Below, piece by piece: positions 11,875-21,872 of a stretch of DNA of 64,000 nt. Every line of letters begins with the position of its first letter. Position 1 is the stretch's first letter. Below the pieces are notes generated by a model. The model saw nothing but the letters and a program-made list of their open reading frames with translations. It was not told where the DNA came from and did not search any database. The stretch comes from Cymodocea nodosa (taxonomy: Eukaryota; Streptophyta; Magnoliopsida; Alismatales; Cymodoceaceae). A program made the translations under genes and the position numbers. The stretch is from contig CM072341.1 of NCBI GenBank assembly GCA_036874045.1, positions 2,430,501-2,494,500 on the forward strand. The letters are read 5' to 3'.

Positions 11875-14045
11875 TGTTTGCTTGGCCAACATGACACCAG
11901 AAAAAGTTGGATTTGTTAACTTCTGTTTTTACTTAGTTAATTTATCTTTATGCCTATTCTTTTTTTAGAAGAAAACAAACAACCTTTCACACAAATTAGA
12001 TATTAATTCCAATTTGTATTTTAACTGCAAGTGCACAGTGTCTATTGTATTAGTGTGCAAGTACAGGTCGATCCCATAGGGAATTGCTTAAGAATTGAGA
12101 ACTGTTCCATTTTTAACAATCAAATTTATATATTCAATAAGCTCTCCATTGAGTTACAATTATCTCAACGGACAAAGTTCATTGAGTTATGGCTAACTCA
12201 ACAGACTAACCTCGTGGACTTAAGTTAACTCCATGAGTCTATCTTTCCTATTTAATACTGATATTTATAGAGGAATTCAGCCAACCATTGGGCAGTTCTA
12301 CAGATTGTAAATGACATCAATTAAGCTCTTTAATGTTAGTAAACACTGGATTTATCATTAAGCATACTAACATTCAGATAATTCAAAGAGTAACCATTAA
12401 AATCTTTAAGTCTTTTAAACGAACCAATTTCAGTAAACTGTAAAACTAAAACAAACATAAAACAATCATAACACTGACAAAGATAACATTAATTACGATA
12501 CAAAACAAACAACACAACACTCAAATACAAAATACAAACATCGATAAGTTGTTTTTGATATTTTTGTTTTAATATGAACATGGAAATGGGTGAAAGGTGA
12601 AATGTAAAGTAATCTCAGTCGACAGTAAATACTTCCGTCACTACATGCGATGCGATTACACCACTGAAAATTAAACCACTTACAATTCTATCTCCTCTCC
12701 CTATAGAATTGCGAGTCTAGAATTGCAAGATGATCTCCTCTTCAGTATATAGGCATCAACCCGAAACCAAGGCTAGAAGCTTTACGATCTCCTGAAATAT
12801 GAGTCGACGCTTGGTGAAAATGGCTTCCATTCCCACGACTCGAACACTCCTCATAGTGGTTGTCAGGCATTATGTTTGGCTCGGAATCGACCCGACATCA
12901 GGAAAGTATCCTCACAGACCTTTGATGGTTGGTGATAATGTAGTGGTGATAATGGTTGGTGTGGTACTTCAGAGAATTGCCGACATTGTCTGCAGAAAGC
13001 TTGGTGCTCCTCCTCTGTACACACTGGCCATACCCATCGATCACACATCCTTTACTTCTTTTTCTTCTTTTCTTTTATATTTCTTTAGTGGTAACTACTT
13101 TTGCTTGAATGGTCGGTTGGATTTCCTTCATTCATATCAACGACGATGATTTCTTCTCCCTATGCAATACGTGCGATCGTGGTTTTTTCCTTTCAACGGT
13201 CCTATTTCTGCAACCGCTACAGTGGCATATTAGAAAATAAATAGTTCGTGGAGTTACAGATAACTCTATGGACTTACTTCATTTATTTAACTATAAAACA
13301 CGTGCATAAATTTAACTATCCGATGCTTAGGTGCATTTCGGATACTTACAAACTTAACTATCTGATGCTTAGGTGCATTTCGGATACTTACAAATAACTC
13401 ACTGATATATAACTTAAGTAAATCTACCAGATCTCGACACGTGTCAGCAGCAGTTTAATAATAAAAGAAATATTTCGAAGAGTTACAAGTCTAACTATCC
13501 GATGCTCAGATGCATTTCGGATAGTTAAAGATAACTCACCGAAAATTCACTTAAGTCCCTTTCCCAGAACATGACACGTGTCCACAACTATTTTATAAAT
13601 AAAATGAGATTTCAGAGAGTTACACATATAACTATCCGATGCCCAACTGCAATTTTGGATAGTTATAGATAACTCACCGAAAGTTCACTTAAGTCATGCA
13701 TTATGGTTTCGACACGTGTACTTCAAGAAATAATAAAATATTCTTTTAAAGCATAACTGTTTGGCAATTTAAACATAACTATCTGATACATGTTCAGTAT
13801 GTTAAACATAACTGTCTGAAATATCAAAAAATTCAGATACTTAAGGATTTCACAGCCTATAACTTACCAACAGTTCAGAAATGTACTAAATTAACATTAA
13901 TTCACCGAAATTAAGCAGATTCTTTAATTAAAGCATATAACAGTGCAATTATAACATAATGGCTTAATTCTCATATGATAAGCTAAATATTACGTAATTA
14001 ACCATCATTTAACCATTAATATTATGCACTTTTTCATTCTAAACA
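11875..14045 (-). repeat. Solo LTR of the Athila-like gypsy family
   Basis: A complete LTR: minus strand TGTTTAGAATGAAAAAG at 14045, ending GCAAACA at 11875. The flanking pentamers are ACTCT (14046-14050) and CCTCT (11870-11874), a target duplication with one difference. There is no PBS or polypurine tract at either side; instead both flanks continue the element D 3' noncoding region, which is uninterrupted in element C at about 48.7 kb. It is therefore a secondary insertion reduced to a solo LTR by recombination. Confidence 0.8.
13290..13400. repeat. Tandem copies of a CCGATGCTTAGGTGCATTTCGGATA unit in an LTR
   Basis: Two near-identical units of about 47 bases follow each other, each an imperfect palindrome (TATCCGATGC ... 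GCATTTCGGATA). Related single units follow at about 13490-13525 and 13625-13665. The LTR at 57773-59532 has the same arrangement near 58935-59150. Their place in U3 suggests promoter or enhancer repeats, which is inference. Confidence 0.7.
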
Positions 14046-15159
14046 ACTCTAAAAGTTTTTTCTCTCTTTTTTTTTTCTTTTTTTTTTCCTTTTTTTTTCT
14101 TCTCAACACAATACATATATATGTATTTCATTAATACAGATGCAATAAAACACAAATCTCATATAGTCCTACTTTTATTATTTACTGAAAATATGAATCC
14201 ATATCAATAAGCTCATACTTTTTCTATAGTTTAATAAGATTTACACATAAATCATTCTACAAGTTTAATTAATCAAATTAAATGTATCTTTGATCATATG
14301 CATCTCATTTAATCCAAAAATCAACATTTCAGCTCTTTCAGGATTTTAGATAATTTACTGAGTTTTAATTAAGCATTTTGTTTTCTTTTTAAAATCGTGA
14401 AACTGTTAAACTCATAAAATTTAGTAAAAACATTAAATACTATATCTAGATTTATATGAATAGTAAAATTTTGTAGCATCTTATATAAGATTCTAAATAT
14501 AACATTCAAGCAGTTACAATTCTTAAAAATTTTACAGTCTCAATTATCGGATAGTTATAGCAAATTCATAAAAAAATTTCAATTTCCGTAGAACTTTTGC
14601 AGTACCATTCTAATTCCTCTAATTAACAAAATTACATGGCTGTTAATCTAATTACCTCCCCCCATACCTACATTTTGCATTGTCCTCAATGTAAAAGACT
14701 TTATAGTAAATGTTAGCAGGTAGGAATATTGTTTCGTTGACTTAGCACCTAACTCAACGAACTTAATTCGTTGAGTTAATAAATAACTCCACGAATTGAG
14801 TTTAAATGTAAATTCAAGATAAGTAATCAATTACATACCTTGTTCTTTTGTATCTCCTTTCATATCTTCCGATTTTTGATTCTGAAAAACTTTTCATTCA
14901 CAAATAAAAGTAGAATATATAACAAAATAACAAAACATAAGTTGTTAAATTAGTGTCTTGTGTGGAACCTAGGATCCTATGCCTTTGGTGGCTCACAAGC
15001 AAGCCAATTGGTTTCCTATAACAGATACCAACAAATTGGATTGATATTTTGTTTTTTTTTTCTTTATAAAATAAAACTAAAACTAAAATTTTTCTTTCTT
15101 CCTTTTTTTCTAAAAATAAATGCAAAATACACATAACATTAAAATTACAAAATCAGAGT
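14046..15159 (-). other. 3' noncoding region of gypsy element D
   Basis: This stretch holds no convincing gene. On the minus strand it runs from the end of the F-box-like ORF to the solo-LTR insertion and continues beyond it (11874-11165). It includes a TTGAGTTA / AACTCAACGAA motif group at about 14735-14800, a second polypurine tract (14655-14669) and long T runs at 14055-14100. It corresponds by eye to 47588-49436 of element C and partly to 37.16-38.1 kb of the SIRE copia element. Confidence 0.7.
14655..14669 (-). other. Second polypurine-tract-like block in element D
   Basis: The minus strand reads TAGGTATGGGGGGAGG, preceded by GACAATGCAAAATG. It strongly resembles the true LTR-proximal tract but lies about 1.3 kb of element sequence away from the LTR (not counting the inserted solo LTR). 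The same extra block is kept in element C at 48104-48117. Confidence 0.6.
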
Positions 15160-16353
15160 TTAAGAACATGATTGAAAAGTAGTAACAAATGGAATAAATG
15201 TGTCAGTCCATGCAAACTTTTTAGGCATAATTCTTCTTGCTATTAATTCTTTTTTAATGCAGTCCGTTTTCCTTTTTAGCTTGTAAACTTGTAGTATGTT
15301 ATCAATACTAAATATGAGTGTGTTACCATTAATGAAATGAAATGCCAAAAGGGATCTTCTTCGGTTCCACGATAATATAGCTGCTTCTATTTCTACATCT
15401 ATTTCAATATATTCCTCTTCCCACTTCCATTCATTTAGGTCTTTCATAATCCATATTTGAAATTTCCTCAATTCATCCAACCATCTTATCAAACATAAAG
15501 TAGGATCATCATATTCATTATACCACATTCCTAATTGAATTTTATCATATTCTGTAGACGGTGGTTTAGCTATATCACTAGGTATAGGTAATATTTCTAT
15601 AAAATCATCATCATAACTATCTATGCTTACTATGTACAAATTAGATCTAAATGTAACTAATATATCTGTGACTAGATATATATATCCATCAAGTATGACA
15701 TGTATGTTGTTAATAAATACTTTCTGTCCTAGATATATCATCGTATTTTTAGCCCAAGATCTATTTAGAAAATTATACACACTTAAGCACAAATCTTCAT
15801 CCCAATTTCCAACTGGTCTCCAATAATATAATTTTTCAAGAATGGTCAAATTTTTATCAAAAAAGATTAAAGCTGACCTATAATTTTCAATTGGTACTTC
15901 AAATCTATTAGGCCTTCCTATATTCCATTCTTCTCTTGTGATAGGATTTCTAATCAAAATGTCGGGTAACAGAATTGCATACCTTAGTTTGGTTCTGTAA
16001 ATAATTAATCCTTCATCTATCCCCATAATATGATCTATTCCTTCTAATGTATTGGGTGGAATTCCAGCATTTTCTTTCATATTCAGATATTCATAGCTGA
16101 TTGAACTACGATTAAATGACTTCCATAAAAATCCATCTCTAATCTTAGTCATTTTTGTAGCTTGTAGTCTATGAAAATATTTTTCTCTAATACAGTCTTT
16201 GATTTCCTTTAATATACAACACAATCTGCACAGATCTTTAGCTGACAGGTTACTCAGTGCTTCCCTTAGTGCATCTAATAGTAATTTCATCAATTCCATC
16301 TGTTGTGATTCTGTATAACATAAACAAAAATTTAACAGAGACAAAATCAACAT
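15160..16353 (-). CDS. F-box-like protein ORF carried in a gypsy element (397 codons, open)
   Basis: This is the longest open frame in the window and has no stop, although the gypsy coding regions around it are broken. After a doubtful leader (residues 1-18) a segment at about 19-65 (MELMKLLLDALREALSNLSA, then KDLCRLCCILKEIKDCIREK and YFHRLQ) fits the F-box pattern of plant proteins, including the LSNLSAKDLCRL equivalent of LPAKDLCRL. Further on, NPITREEWN (about 137-145), VYNFLNRSW, INNIHVILDGYIYLV and FQIWIMKDLNEWKWEEEY (about 296-313) match the style of F-box-associated domains: NP-T---W, VY-S---W, V-G--YWL, WVMK--W. If real it would be an SCF ubiquitin-ligase adaptor. M19 is the likelier start: TTATACAG just upstream looks like a 3' splice site. 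It is not a gag-pol domain known to me; homology is inferred by motif and needs a profile search. Confidence 0.55.
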   Translation of the reverse strand: MLILSLLNFCLCYTESQQMELMKLLLDALREALSNLSAKDLCRLCCILKEIKDCIREKYFHRLQATKMTKIRDGFLWKSFNRSSISYEYLNMKENAGIPPNTLEGIDHIMGIDEGLIIYRTKLRYAILLPDILIRNPITREEWNIGRPNRFEVPIENYRSALIFFDKNLTILEKLYYWRPVGNWDEDLCLSVYNFLNRSWAKNTMIYLGQKVFINNIHVILDGYIYLVTDILVTFRSNLYIVSIDSYDDDFIEILPIPSDIAKPPSTEYDKIQLGMWYNEYDDPTLCLIRWLDELRKFQIWIMKDLNEWKWEEEYIEIDVEIEAAILSWNRRRSLLAFHFINGNTLIFSIDNILQVYKLKRKTDCIKKELIARRIMPKKFAWTDTFIPFVTTFQSCS

Positions 16354-16517
16354 AACTATTTACTTACCCTCGTGGAGTTAGGTTATAATTCAATGGACTA
16401 AGTTCGTTGAGTTAAGTAATAACTCTACTACTAACTATAATTAAACTTACACTTTTTTTTTTCTTTTTATATTTTTCTACTTACTATATTATACATAGCT
16501 ACTTTAGTTATAATGCT
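16354..16517 (-). other. Spacer between gag-core cassette and F-box-like ORF
   Basis: A short noncoding stretch with T-rich sequence and a motif group AACTCAACGAACTTAG / AACTCCACGAG (about 16375-16430, minus strand). A GGTAAGTA donor-like site near 16368 and the TATACAG acceptor-like site near 16317 would define a very short (about 54 base) intron ahead of the F-box-like ORF. That is below the usual plant minimum, so it is only a possibility. Confidence 0.4.
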
Positions 16518-17698
16518 TCATTCAACTTCCCTCCCATAGGAGGTATCAATTTCATTAACAATTCTGTTGATAGGGTTAGGTATTGCTTGCATTGGCAATC
16601 CTCTAGTAGGTCTAACTTCCATTGATTTCTTCTGTCTAGGGGGTATATTTCTATTCATATTTTGATTTTGAATGGCAACATTTCCAAATACAAGATCTAG
16701 ACGATTATTTAATTGTTGGATTATCTTTTCTAATTTCTCTATTCTAGATCCTTGTTCAATTAATGCTTTATATATTTTTGTCATTTATATTTTCTCCTCC
16801 TTGGAAATTGTTGTTTCTCCAAGATAGATTCGAGTGATTTCTCCAATTAGGGTTATAAGAATTTCCAAAGTTATCTTTCTGGTTTTTAGCATAAATAATA
16901 TCTAAATCATTAACGTTTGCATTCTTTTCTACTAGCTTTTGATTTAATGATAACTCTTCTATTTTCTTTGTTAATTCAGTTAATTTAACTTCAAGCATAG
17001 TGCTTGAATCTATTTCATGCATTCCCTTTGGCAATATTTTTTTTTCTGTAATAACTTCAGTGGAGTTTTCCCATTGTGCAGTTCTTTTTGTAAAGTTTTC
17101 TAAATATGCCCATGCTTCTTCACTACACAATTTTAAAAATGCATTTTGATAAGTAGATTCTAATAAAGATTTCGTTGAAACATCTATGCCTTCATAAATT
17201 ATACCTATTAATTGTGTTTTACTCATTGCATGATGTGTACATTGAGTCAGTAAATTTTTAAAAATATTTCCAAAATGATTCTCGTTGTTTTTGGCTACAC
17301 ATTAATATTTCCTTTTTCTTTTTAATCATTTGATGTGTTGGATAATATTTTTCCAGAAAAATAGAGTAAAATTCAGTCCATGTAGAAATTGAATCAGGTG
17401 ACAGAGTATATAACCATCTCTTAGCTGTGTCTTTTAAAGCAAAAGGGATATATCTAAGTTTAATAGCATCAATACTCATGTTCGGCATTTTCATCATTTG
17501 ACAAACTTTGTTAAATTCTCTAAGGAAATAATAGGCATCCTCTCTTTCTTATCTATGAAAGTGTGGCAATTGACTAATATAATTAGATTTCAGTTCAAAC
17601 CTATCTCCCTCAAAGTTTGGCAATCGAATACATGAAGGTTCATCAACTAATTCAGGATACAGAATTTCCCTTAATGGTTTTTCTACTGAAGCAGTCAT
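16518..17698 (-). pseudogene. Athila-like gag core (capsid), broken
   Basis: The minus strand starts ATGACTGCTTCAGTAGAAAA at 17698. It encodes a capsid core with FELKSNYISQLPHFH, then SIDAIKLRYIPFALKDTAKR and WLYTLSPDSISTWTEF, a FLEKYYPTHQ motif, and a later region rich in Asn (NNFQGGENIN). These are the hallmark blocks of Ty3/gypsy Athila gag (D-IKL--FPF-LKD-A--WL). At least one stop (in the HFHR-ERG area near 17550) and a frameshift near 17240 disrupt it. A better preserved relative lies at 62810-63967. It sits downstream of where pol should be, and its C-terminal end lacks the CCHC knuckle, which is found instead beside the PBS at 21.7 kb. Confidence 0.75.
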
Positions 17699-17739
17699 AT
17701 CTTCGTTCTCTTTTAAGAAAGGTTAGCTACACCCCTAAG

Positions 17740-18120
17740 GATTTCATTAAAGTCAAATTCAGAAAATATTTCAGTATGCCTCTGTGTTAACTAATCCTGT
17801 GTAGGTGTTCTTACTAATCATTTAGTGCTAGGAGAATGAATCCATATGCTTATAAACTCTTAACATAAAGTAAAATAGCAGAAGATTAATTACATACCAG
17901 TCTGAAGCTTTGTATTTAGTAAATAGTTGTTGACGGATGAAGTTGAATTAGCTGCTTCTCCTTCCAATTCCCCAACGAATTTTCTTTCCTCTCCTTAAGT
18001 ATTGGTAACTTGCAAATAACATTTTGTTCTCTATTTATAATGCACGACCATAAAGCAAATGAATCTTGTTGCAAGAACATGTCTTATAACGTGCAGTGTA
18101 GTTCCTATTTTTATGGATAT
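17740..18120 (-). promoter_or_regulatory. Internal TATA box, leader and small intron before the gag-core cassette
   Basis: On the minus strand a TTATAAATAG box (18031-18040) is followed by a purine-rich leader. A plausible donor GACTG/GTATGTAATT lies near 17899, and an acceptor AACACAG/AGG near 17783, about 80 bases before the gag ATG at 17698. The segment is conserved at 62.36-62.81 kb, where the donor (near 62624) and the acceptor TTTTCATTGCAG (near 62725) are kept although the sequence between has diverged. This suggests that gag core is expressed from its own promoter through a spliced leader; transcription is inferred. Confidence 0.4.
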
Positions 18121-18817
18121 GTGTTCCACTTCTAATTTCAAATTTCAGTAACCGCTAAACCCATGAAGTTTCGTTTGTGGCTAAAGGAATAATCATTTAG
18201 CTTAATCCATGGACTAACTTTGGTTACTGTTGCTAACTCCACGGACTAACTTCGTTGAGTTACAGTTAACTCAACGAAGTGACCTTATATTTTATTACTA
18301 ACCTCATGGAGTTAAGGTTAACTCAATGGACTCAACGAACTTACTCTGTTGAGTTAACACTTAGCAAATTTCTAAAACTTACTCATTGTATTAACTTCTA
18401 TATTTTTTTTTCTCTCCTGCATTTTGTCAACTTAAATAAAGTTAAATACATGTCATTACTACAGTGTTCTAAGTAAAACTCATTTAAATCTAAACATTAT
18501 ATGCATATTTAACTTGCAGTTCATTTCATGTTATGCAAAATTTACATTTTACTTTGCAGCATGTAGATATTTTCAAGCATTAACCAAACATCATGCATTT
18601 AATCATGTCATTCAGTAAATTTGTAAATCTTTTAAACAGTCTTGCACATTGTTTAAACAACTATATAATATTCAAGATAGTTCTCTATTATATCATTCCC
18701 AAACATGAATGAAAAATACATCTAAAAAATATACATTCATTTATATGAATAGTTTACATTACAATCAATCAAATATTTTTCATACAAATATAAGTACAAG
18801 TAGACGAACAATACAAT
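18121..18817 (-). other. Noncoding stretch with repeated TTGAGTTAAC-type motifs
   Basis: No gene is seen. Between about 18180 and 18365 the motifs AACTCAACGAA, GTTGAGTTA and CTCCACGGACTAA are repeated several times on both strands. The remainder is AT-rich. It separates the extra ORF from the gag-core promoter and is matched by 61.69-62.36 kb on the plus strand. Confidence 0.7.
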
Positions 18818-19800
18818 TTAATCTTTCTTCCTAATTTTATCTACTTCCTTCTGGAGTTTTTCTAATTGTTGCTCTAATTGATTTATCCTCTCTACAACTC
18901 CTGTAATGCCTCTAGAAGGTTTAGTAATCTCAGTAGCAGCATAATTTTTATATTGTTTCATTAAAATGGTTCTTGATCTTATCCTTTTGGACGCCCATTT
19001 CGTGAAATCAATACTGTCCACCATCAGTAGTGGAATCAAATCTCCATAAAATAGTTTCTTCTTTACTGCTCTTAGTTTGGAGATAAAAACTGTAGACCAA
19101 TTAATTTAAATTCTGTTCACAACTACATATGTGGCCCACTTGACAAATTGACTCAGTTCTATATCATGGCCTTGTCATTGGTAGATATTCTTAATCAAAA
19201 TGTTAGCTATCATGTGTGCTTTACTATTTAAGTGCTTCAGTTTATTTAATAATGGCACACCAGGATTACTAGCTAAACAATCTTTTATTATTTGTTTTGT
19301 CCACTCGACTGCAGTTGTACTTTCCAGAATTTCTATTCCTTCATTCTTCAGTCCTAAAATGTTGTGGAGAAGCTCTAGTGTTATCTGTACATCAGCTTGC
19401 TCCACGTTGGAAATTAATCCACTTTCTCCTTCTCTTAAATTTGCATAGAAGTAGGGCACTAGATTCTCTTATACTACATGCCCTCTCTGTTGAGAAATAA
19501 ATTGCAGTAGACCCTGGAACTCAAATAAATCCTTAATTTCTTGCATACCGTCCCAGTTTACTGGTCTACTGTAAATGATATCATAACCCCTAATCTCTTG
19601 ATATTTATTATATGCTTCCTAACTCCAAAAGTGCACTTCATTCAAAACTATTACTTTAGTCGGGTTAGGAATTTGAATTTGTTGTTCCAGAGGGGTTTGT
19701 TCTTGAATTTCCTCTTCCATGTGCTGAACTTGAATTAGTTGGGAATGCTCTGGAGATTCTTGTATTTTTGCTTCTGCTTCTATCTATGGTGGAGAGCCGG
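18818..19800 (-). pseudogene. Extra ORF of gypsy element D, putative plant transposon protein type core (broken)
   Basis: On the minus strand a Glu/Gln-rich part leads into a core with KDLFEFQGL, then VPYFYANLREGESG, a LLHNILGLKNEGIEI block, AHMIANILIKNIYQ and KKLFYGDLIPLL. It ends in a coiled-coil-like tail (about 18818-18910, ERINQLEQQLEKLQ). The Y-NL...F/I...LGL layout is like the putative plant transposon protein domain often found in plant LTR elements. At least three stops interrupt it. The SIRE copia element carries a clear relative at 39.4-40.84 kb, with the same EFQGL, F-Y-NL, LGLKNEG, A-FIANILY-NLFQ and KLFYGD blocks in the same order. No enzymatic function can be claimed. Confidence 0.65.
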
Positions 19801-19948
19801 CAGAACTCTCCACTCTTCTATCTTGCATCCTCTCTAAAATCTGCTGAAGAGTTTCTCCTTCTCTAGTGGAATCTGTCAAGTCATTCCTTTCTTGTTCAAT
19901 ATGCTCTTGTTCAGCTTCTTGTTCAGTTTCTGTTCTTTCTTCTTCCTC

Positions 19949-20735
19949 CTAACTACCAATCTGCATTGTCATTGTTCTTTCTTCTATATTTATGCTTTCA
20001 CTTTCTTCTAAATTTTCAGAATTTGGTTGCCTATTTAATTCTTCTTGAATCACATCATCTAACATATCTCCTTCATCCTCTAAAAAGTCTATAATATGTA
20101 AGGACATTTCTAACTCCTTAAACTTTTCTAGTTTAAAAATGTTTAATTGAGTATCCTCATTACCATATGCTAACTTCATTACTCTAGTTTTACAATTTAT
20201 AACAACCCCTGATGTTGGTAAGAATGGTCTTCCTAAAATTAAAGATGTATCACGATTTTGATGCTTAATTTGTTGGTAATCCAAAATTACAATATCAATA
20301 GGATATATGAAGTTTTTAATTTTAATTAAGGCATTATCTATTTTTCCTCTAGGGTATCTTATACTTCTGTCAGCTAATTAAATAATAGTCCTAGTAGGAA
20401 TTAAGCCTTCTAATCCTAAGGATGCAAATATATCACTTGACATAACATTTATACCTGCACCTAGGTCTATTAAGGTTCTTTCTAGAATGATATTTCCTAT
20501 GATGCATGATATAATAGGAATTCCAGGATCAGATAACTTTTTAGGAATTTGTGGTAGAAATAGGGAACTACTTTGCTCAGCTAAAAAGACTTTCCTTAAA
20601 ACTTTTCGCTCTCTTTTCTTAGTACACCAAGATCAAATAACTTTTTAGGAATTTGTGGTAGAAATAGGGAATTACTTTGCTTAGCTAAAAAGACTTTCCT
20701 TAAAACTTTTCACTCTCTTTTCTTAGTACACCAAT
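19949..20735 (-). pseudogene. Gypsy protease region of element D with internal tandem duplication
   Basis: Read on the minus strand it has SSLFLPQIPKKL, an RTLIDLGAGINVM block (aspartic protease motif, D-L-G-A form typical of Athila), FASLGLEGLIPTRT, RYPRGKI and LILGRPFLPTSG, ending in an acidic tail. A 104-base tandem duplication (20527-20630 and 20631-20734) covers the SSLFLPQIPKKL part and breaks the frame. In elements B and F this region continues into reverse transcriptase; here it runs straight into the Glu-rich start of the extra ORF at about 19.95 kb. Confidence 0.75.
20527..20734. repeat. 104-bp tandem duplication
   Basis: Two abutting units, each starting GATCAGATAAC or GATCAAATAAC and ending AGTACACCAA, differ at only a few positions. 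The corresponding stretch occurs once in elements B, E and F. The unit length is not a multiple of three. Confidence 0.9.
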
Positions 20736-20847
20736 CCTTAAGAAATTTAGCACAAGGTGGCATTTTCTGCAATAAGTCTAATAAAGGAATGTTAACTTGT
20801 ACTTTTTCAAAAATTTCTCTAATTTTTTCTTGTTTTTCAGGAAATGT

Positions 20848-21780
20848 TTATTGTAATCTTTCAGAATAGGGTGCTAATGATTGTGATTTAAGAGATACTT
20901 TTTCTTTCATTTCATTTGTTTGATCATTTTTAGTCTCATTTTCAGATTCAAATTTTTCTTCATTGATTTCTATGTTTTTAGATATTACATTTTCATTATC
21001 ATTTTGATTTTTGTTCTTATTCACCTTCATATTATTTTCTTTTCGAATTCTTGGTGGTATATTAGTTCCAGATCTTAATGTTATACATACATCTTCCAGA
21101 TTTTCATTACTTTCATGATGTTGTTGTATTTCATTTTCGTGCTTATGATCTTCAACTATTTTTAGTTTTAACTTGCATTCTTTAAATTCTATTGCATTGG
21201 TATTTTCTTTTGTTTGTATGTCTTGCAAATTATGCAAATCTGTAACATTAAAGTTTTCATTTTTGTTTTCCTATTGCATAACTTGTAATTTCATTATAAA
21301 TTCGTCCAATACTTTTAGTTTTCTTTCCAAATCATTTAATCTCATTGCTTTCAATTTTTGATCAATTTTCATTATGATTTTTTCAGTTTCGTAAATGGTA
21401 TCAATTTTGGGTTCTGAATATGCTTCTCTATAGTTTAATTGGTTGACTTCTTATTGCTGCCACATGTATTGTTTCAGTTTGTCCATGTTTTGCTCTAAGC
21501 TAAGCTCCAATCTGTCATACCTATCCCAAACTTCATTGATCTCAACATATTACACATTCTAAACTGACCATCAGTTAGGTAAACTATAGGATTTTCATAC
21601 TCAACTCTATTATATTGAAGGTAATTCATTTGTTGTTCATATGATCTAATCATCTGCTGTCATCTTAGTTTCAAACAATCAGAGATGTAGTGACCTTCCA
21701 AATTGCAGAATTCACATATGCTAACTATAGGTTTCAGAAATCTTTAAGCATAAGCATATGCCATATTCTCAATTATAGAA
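20848..21780 (-). pseudogene. Gag C-terminal / CCHC region of element D
   Basis: The minus strand first gives CEFCNLEGHYISDC, a CX2CX4HX4C zinc knuckle, near 21690. It continues through a CLKLR..YENPIVY..RMCN block and a long charged region with LEDVCITLRSGTNIPPRI (near 21040-21100), which corresponds to the TLRSGK block of Athila gag. Stops interrupt it at several places, for example near 21272 and 21453. All five PBS-linked copies in the window start this way, about 70-100 bases after the PBS, without the capsid core. Confidence 0.7.
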
Positions 21781-21845
21781 TAAAACACACAACACTTCTC
21801 TTGCTATTAAAACAAAACAGCACTCACAGTTGCTTAGCTTCTCAA

Positions 21846-21863
21846 TCCCCGACAACGGCGCTA
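21846..21863 (-). other. Primer binding site of element D
   Basis: The minus strand reads TAGCGCCGTTGTCGGGGA, two bases off the TGGCGCCGTTGCCGGGGA form of Athila/Tat-type PBS, ten bases inside the LTR end. Confidence 0.8.
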
Positions 21864-21872
21864 GAAATTGCT

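Noticed and set aside
13290-13700. Repeated palindromic units as a CRISPR-like array
   Set aside because: Units have no unique equal-length spacers, lie inside an LTR of a plant retrotransposon, and recur in the other LTRs.
16317-16370. Annotated intron upstream of the F-box-like ORF
   Set aside because: Donor and acceptor motifs exist, but the about 54-base length is below the usual plant minimum and no second copy preserves the region; kept only as a remark.
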